NCBI GenBank assembly: GCA_949298575.1
Contig: CASFXH010000008.1
Location: forward strand, 56,289 to 120,288
Source: an uncultured Parabacteroides sp.
GTDB lineage: Bacteria; Bacteroidota; Bacteroidia; Bacteroidales; Tannerellaceae
Direction of reading: 5' to 3'
Length of the DNA stretch: 64,000 nucleotides
Shown here: positions 60,695 through 64,000 of the stretch, piece by piece
Numbering within the stretch: the stretch's first letter is position 1
Layout of the letters: each line of letters opens with the position of its first letter
The notes under the pieces: generated by a model
The model's input: only the letters and a program-made list of their open reading frames with translations
The model's database searches: none
Told to the model about the DNA's origin: nothing
Program-made: the position numbers and the translations under genes

Positions 60695-62488
60695 ATGAAC
60701 AACAACGACAGAATAAACTTGATACACCGCATCAGCCAGCTGGAGGGACTGACCGACCGAGAGCGCAGCGCCTTGTTGGGATTGCTTCGCGCGGACAAGG
60801 CCTACGGGCTGGTGTGGGAAGACAAGCCCGAAAAGGTGGAGGACAAGATGCAAGAAGAACTGCCCGTATTGAAGGAAGTAAAGGAGCGCGCCCTCATCAG
60901 CAAGGACAAGGACGCGCCCAATCATATTCTCATTGAGGGCGACAACCTCGAAGCCCTCACCACGCTGGCCTACACACATGCCGGAAAGATTGATGTCATC
61001 TATATCGATCCGCCTTACAACACTGGTAACAAGGATTTTGTCTACAACGACTCGTTTGTGGACCGCGAGGATACGTACCGCCACTCCAAATGGCTCTCGT
61101 TCATGAGTAGACGGCTGAGGATTGCCAAACAGTTGCTTTCGGACAAGGGCGTGATTTTTATTTCGATTGATGATAATGAACAAGCGCAGTTGAAGTTGCT
61201 GTGTGATGAGGTGTTTGGGGAAGATAACTTTGTTTCAAATGTAATTTGGCAGCACAGTATTCAGCCTAAAGGTTATCTTGGCACATTTTCTGTACATCAT
61301 AATTATACCTTGATTTATAAAAAAACTGATTCGTTTATTCTTGGCAATATGGAAAGAACAGAAGAAGATAATAAGGCGTATAAAAACCCAGATAATGATC
61401 CAAAAGGAAAATGGAGAAGCGGAGATGTCAGAAATGCCCTATATCGCCCAAATCTAATATTTGATATAGAAACCCCTTCTGGGAAAATTATACATGCGCC
61501 AGAAAAGGGATGGAGATGGAGCAAAGAAACGATTAAAAATAAGATTAGAACTGGGGAAATAATTTTCAACAAAGACGAAACAAATATCATTAGGAAAATA
61601 TATTTAAATTCGGTAGAAGGACGATGCCCTGAAACAATTTGGTTCGGGAAAGATATCGGAACGACAAGAGAAGCTAATTCTGAATTGAAAGAAATTTTCG
61701 ATGGGAAATCACCTTTTGATACGCCTAAACCATCAAAACTCTTAAAAAGGATTATGCAAATTGGTGGACATAAAAATTCCACCATCCTCGACTTCTTCGC
61801 CGGCTCTGGCACCACCCTCCACGCCACGATGCAACTCAACGCCGAAGACGGAGGCCACCGCCAATGCATCCTTGTGACGAACAACGAGAACGGCATCTGC
61901 GAGAACGTGACTTACGAAAGGAACAAGCGTGTCATCCAGGGCTACACCACCCCGAAAGGCGAGCAAGTGGCAGGGCTGACGGACAACTCGCTGCGCTACT
62001 ATAAGACGGCCTTCGTACCCCGCGAGCCAAACAACCGCAACAAACGTGATCTTGTAGCCGCCGCTACCGACTTACTTTGCATTAAAAACGACGTGTACCG
62101 GGAGCAGCCCTCTTTCGGTGGACGGCGGCTGAAACCTGCGGCCGCCCGCTACTTTGACGACGGACGGACGCAGATGCTCATCATCTACAACGAACTGACA
62201 GTAGATGCCTTTGTGAGAGTCATAGCGGGGATGGAAGCGGGCGGACGCATCAAGGTGTACGTATTCTCGAACAACCGCTATGCCTACGCCGACAACTTCG
62301 AGTCGGTGGCCGACAAAGTAGAGGTGTGCGCCCTGCCCGCCGCCATCTACGACGCTTACCAGAAAGTATTGAAACCACGCAAACGCAACGGCAATGCCCC
62401 TGCAGCCGATACGCCTTTTGTGGAAGAAACAACAACCGAAGCAGAACAAGGAACGTTTCATTTTATGGAAGAAGGAGGTGAAGCATGA
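60695..62488 (+). CDS. mod: Type III DNA methyltransferase Mod
   Basis: 597 aa from the ATG at 60695 (MNNNDRINLIHRISQLEGL). Beta-class N6-adenine methyltransferase: 'IDVIYIDPPYNTGNKDF' (DPPY) near ~105-120, then a target-recognition domain, then 'STILDFFAGSGTTLHATMQLN' (FxGxG) near ~365. The central part (about 61190-61790) is clearly AT-rich next to GC-rich ends, showing a swapped recognition domain. C-terminal tail has 'SFGGRRLKPAAARYFDDGRTQMLIIYNEL'. ATGA overlap with res. Confidence 0.93.
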   Translation: MNNNDRINLIHRISQLEGLTDRERSALLGLLRADKAYGLVWEDKPEKVEDKMQEELPVLKEVKERALISKDKDAPNHILIEGDNLEALTTLAYTHAGKIDVIYIDPPYNTGNKDFVYNDSFVDREDTYRHSKWLSFMSRRLRIAKQLLSDKGVIFISIDDNEQAQLKLLCDEVFGEDNFVSNVIWQHSIQPKGYLGTFSVHHNYTLIYKKTDSFILGNMERTEEDNKAYKNPDNDPKGKWRSGDVRNALYRPNLIFDIETPSGKIIHAPEKGWRWSKETIKNKIRTGEIIFNKDETNIIRKIYLNSVEGRCPETIWFGKDIGTTREANSELKEIFDGKSPFDTPKPSKLLKRIMQIGGHKNSTILDFFAGSGTTLHATMQLNAEDGGHRQCILVTNNENGICENVTYERNKRVIQGYTTPKGEQVAGLTDNSLRYYKTAFVPREPNNRNKRDLVAAATDLLCIKNDVYREQPSFGGRRLKPAAARYFDDGRTQMLIIYNELTVDAFVRVIAGMEAGGRIKVYVFSNNRYAYADNFESVADKVEVCALPAAIYDAYQKVLKPRKRNGNAPAADTPFVEETTTEAEQGTFHFMEEGGEA

Positions 62489-64000
62489 TTAAAGAAATAT
62501 CCTATCAGACAGATGCCGTTAATGAATTGGTGGAAAAGACAATAAAACTGCTTGACGCAAGCGGCAGCAGGAAGAAATTAGTGTTCAAGGCACCGACCGG
62601 CTCCGGCAAGACCGTCATGGCCAGCCAGATGCTGGACGAACTGACCACCCAACTGGCGGACGAAGGACGTGAAGTGGCCCTTATCTGGATCGCGCCCAAC
62701 AAGCTGCACCAACAGAGCTACCTGAAGATGAAGAATTACTTCACCGAAACCCGTGTGCTCTGTCCCGTGCCATACGATGAACTGGACCATTCGGCAGGCG
62801 GCTACATCCATCCCGGTGAAATGTTCTTCGTGAACTGGGAGAGCATCAACAAGGACAAAAACATCATGGTGCGCGAAACGGAAAGTTCCGCCTCGTTGTA
62901 CGACCTCACCCGCCGCACCCAAGAAGAATACGGCCTGCCCATCATTGTCATCATAGACGAGGAGCACATGTTTGGAGGACGTGCGGCCAAGCAGTCGGAA
63001 AAAGTATTGAAAAACATCAACCCTAAAATCGAGATACGCATCTCCGCTACTCCGATAACCATGCCCGACGCGATGGTGACCGTTTCGCGGGAGCAGGTAA
63101 TCAAGGAGGAGATGATAAAGGACGGCATCACCATCAACCCGTTGGTGAGCGACCCGGAAAGCGGACTGAGCGAGAACGAATACCTGTTGGAACAAGCCTT
63201 GACCAAACGCGAAGAAATAAAGGCTGCATACGAACGGCTCGACAGACGCATCAATCCCCTACTGCTAATCCAGCTTCCAAACGATAACAGCGAAACATTG
63301 GACGAAGAGGAACGGAGCATCATCGAAATGGTGAAAGCCCGACTGGAAACCGTACACGACATCACCACGAATAACGGACGGCTGGCCATCTGGCTCTCTA
63401 ACGACAAACAGAACTTGGAGGGGCTGGAAAATGACCATAACATGACCGAAGTATTGCTGTTCAAACAAGCCATAGCCTTGGGCTGGGACTGTCCGCGCGC
63501 CGCCGTGTTGCTGATATTTCGCGAGATACAGAGCACCAGCTTCGGTGTTCAGACCGTGGGGCGTATCATGCGTATGCCCGAACAAAAGTATTATCCCGAC
63601 CCGCTGCTGAACCACGGCTGGGTATATACCAACCTGAGCCGCGACCGCATTGAAATCGTGGCGGAAGACATGAACTATATCTCCAAACGAACGCTTAAGC
63701 GCTGACCGCAACCGATTGGGACCCGACTTCTGGCCAGTGCTGGTGGAGACGTTCAACAACCGTTGGTTCAAGTGCCCCCTCCAACAAGCCTTCGACTTTT
63801 CTCCATTCGAAGACGAGGAGGATGATAATGAAGATAACAAGACGGGCACATACAATTCCGGTTTCCTTACCGACATCGTACGAAACCGCGAACAGGCAGA
63901 ACGTGCTGACCACATCGACTTCAACAACCATGGCGTACAGGTTCAGATAGTCAGTGACGTGGAGGTTACAGGCGAAGCCGGAACTACCCTCATTGATGAA
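62485..64000 (+). pseudogene. res: Type III restriction subunit Res, frameshifted and cut by the window edge
   Basis: The first 406 codons read an intact SF2 translocase: 'KAPTGSGKTVMASQMLDEL' (Walker A), 'IVIIDEEHMFGGRA' (DEEH), 'IRISATPI', 'LLIFREIQSTSFGVQTVGRIMRMPEQKYY'. At 63703-63705 a TGA stops the frame just after 'NYISKRTLKR'. The next frame continues with 'ADRNRLGPDFWPVLVETFNNRWF...' in-frame to the last base. A two-base loss of a GC unit (or +1) near 63696-63705 explains this. There is no homopolymer for phase variation. If real, restriction is off while Mod stays intact. The nuclease domain lies beyond the edge. Confidence 0.8.

Noticed and set aside
62485-63705. Phase-variable res by homopolymer slippage
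   Set aside because: No homopolymer or long simple repeat lies at the frameshift, only a GCGC site.

Overview
The window looks like a chromosomal segment of a Bacteroidales bacterium, probably Tannerellaceae or Parabacteroides-like. The evidence is a SusC/SusD pair, a complete Bat (Bacteroides aerotolerance) operon, Bacteroidetes-type omega subunit and BamD, a carboxynorspermidine decarboxylase, and many starts preceded by the Bacteroidetes -7 motif TAnnTTTG or TAnnTTCG with little Shine-Dalgarno signal. Species cannot be fixed from sequence alone. No rRNA, tRNA or CRISPR array was seen.

Layout. 1-1.6 kb: the end of a thioredoxin-like/rhodanese fusion and a lipoprotein. 1.7-5.8 kb: an accessory island, all on the minus strand, made of four small modules (PIN toxin with a 52-aa partner, STAS-like plus HATPase pair, KilA-N protein, HicAB with a 58-aa leader ORF). 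The modules share promoter and leader sequence and GC-rich hairpins. 5.8-7.2 kb: a 42-bp tandem array and a DUF6261-like gene. 7.4-12.3 kb: a SusD/SusC pair. 12.8-15.4 kb: a RelE-type toxin-antitoxin pair, pyruvoyl arginine decarboxylase, thioesterase and HAD hydrolase. 15.5-17.1 kb: an Rpn/PD-(D/E)XK gene bracketed by two mirrored, TTGACA-rich inverted-repeat elements. 17.1-19.3 kb: exported DUF1080 and Gfo/Idh/MocA proteins. 19.5-24.9 kb: a hexuronate pathway (KDG kinase, KDPG aldolase, MFS transporter, SDR mannonate/fructuronate oxidoreductase, mannonate dehydratase). 24.9-25.5 kb: an antitoxin and a broken GNAT toxin. 25.6-26.9 kb: alpha-L-fucosidase.

27-34.5 kb is GC-rich housekeeping: PcrA/UvrD helicase, a second 42-bp array, NspC, FtsY, RimO, HU and an HU-TM-LysM fusion. 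34.7-43.7 kb is the less GC-rich Bat operon (MoxR, DUF58, BatD-like, BatA, BatB, BatC, BatD, BatE) followed by a PAP2 phosphatase. 43.8-49.2 kb: HTH protein, universal stress protein, PaaK-type CoA ligase, double-ACT protein, BamD, RpoZ-like omega and DUF4293. 49.2-60.4 kb: AddB-like nuclease, free-Met-sulfoxide reductase, a third 42-bp array, MATE transporter, exonuclease, amidase, anaerobic sulfatase-maturating enzyme, TldD/TldE and YhcH. 60.7-64 kb: a type III restriction-modification locus whose res gene has a frameshift and runs off the right edge.

The most unusual features are: (1) the shuffled cassette-like island at 1.7-5.8 kb, where unrelated genes have been spliced behind one promoter and leader peptide; (2) three intergenic arrays of unrelated sequence that share a 42-bp period (about four helical turns) and a two-arm palindrome with a 2-nt centre; (3) the Rpn gene flanked by mirrored elements.
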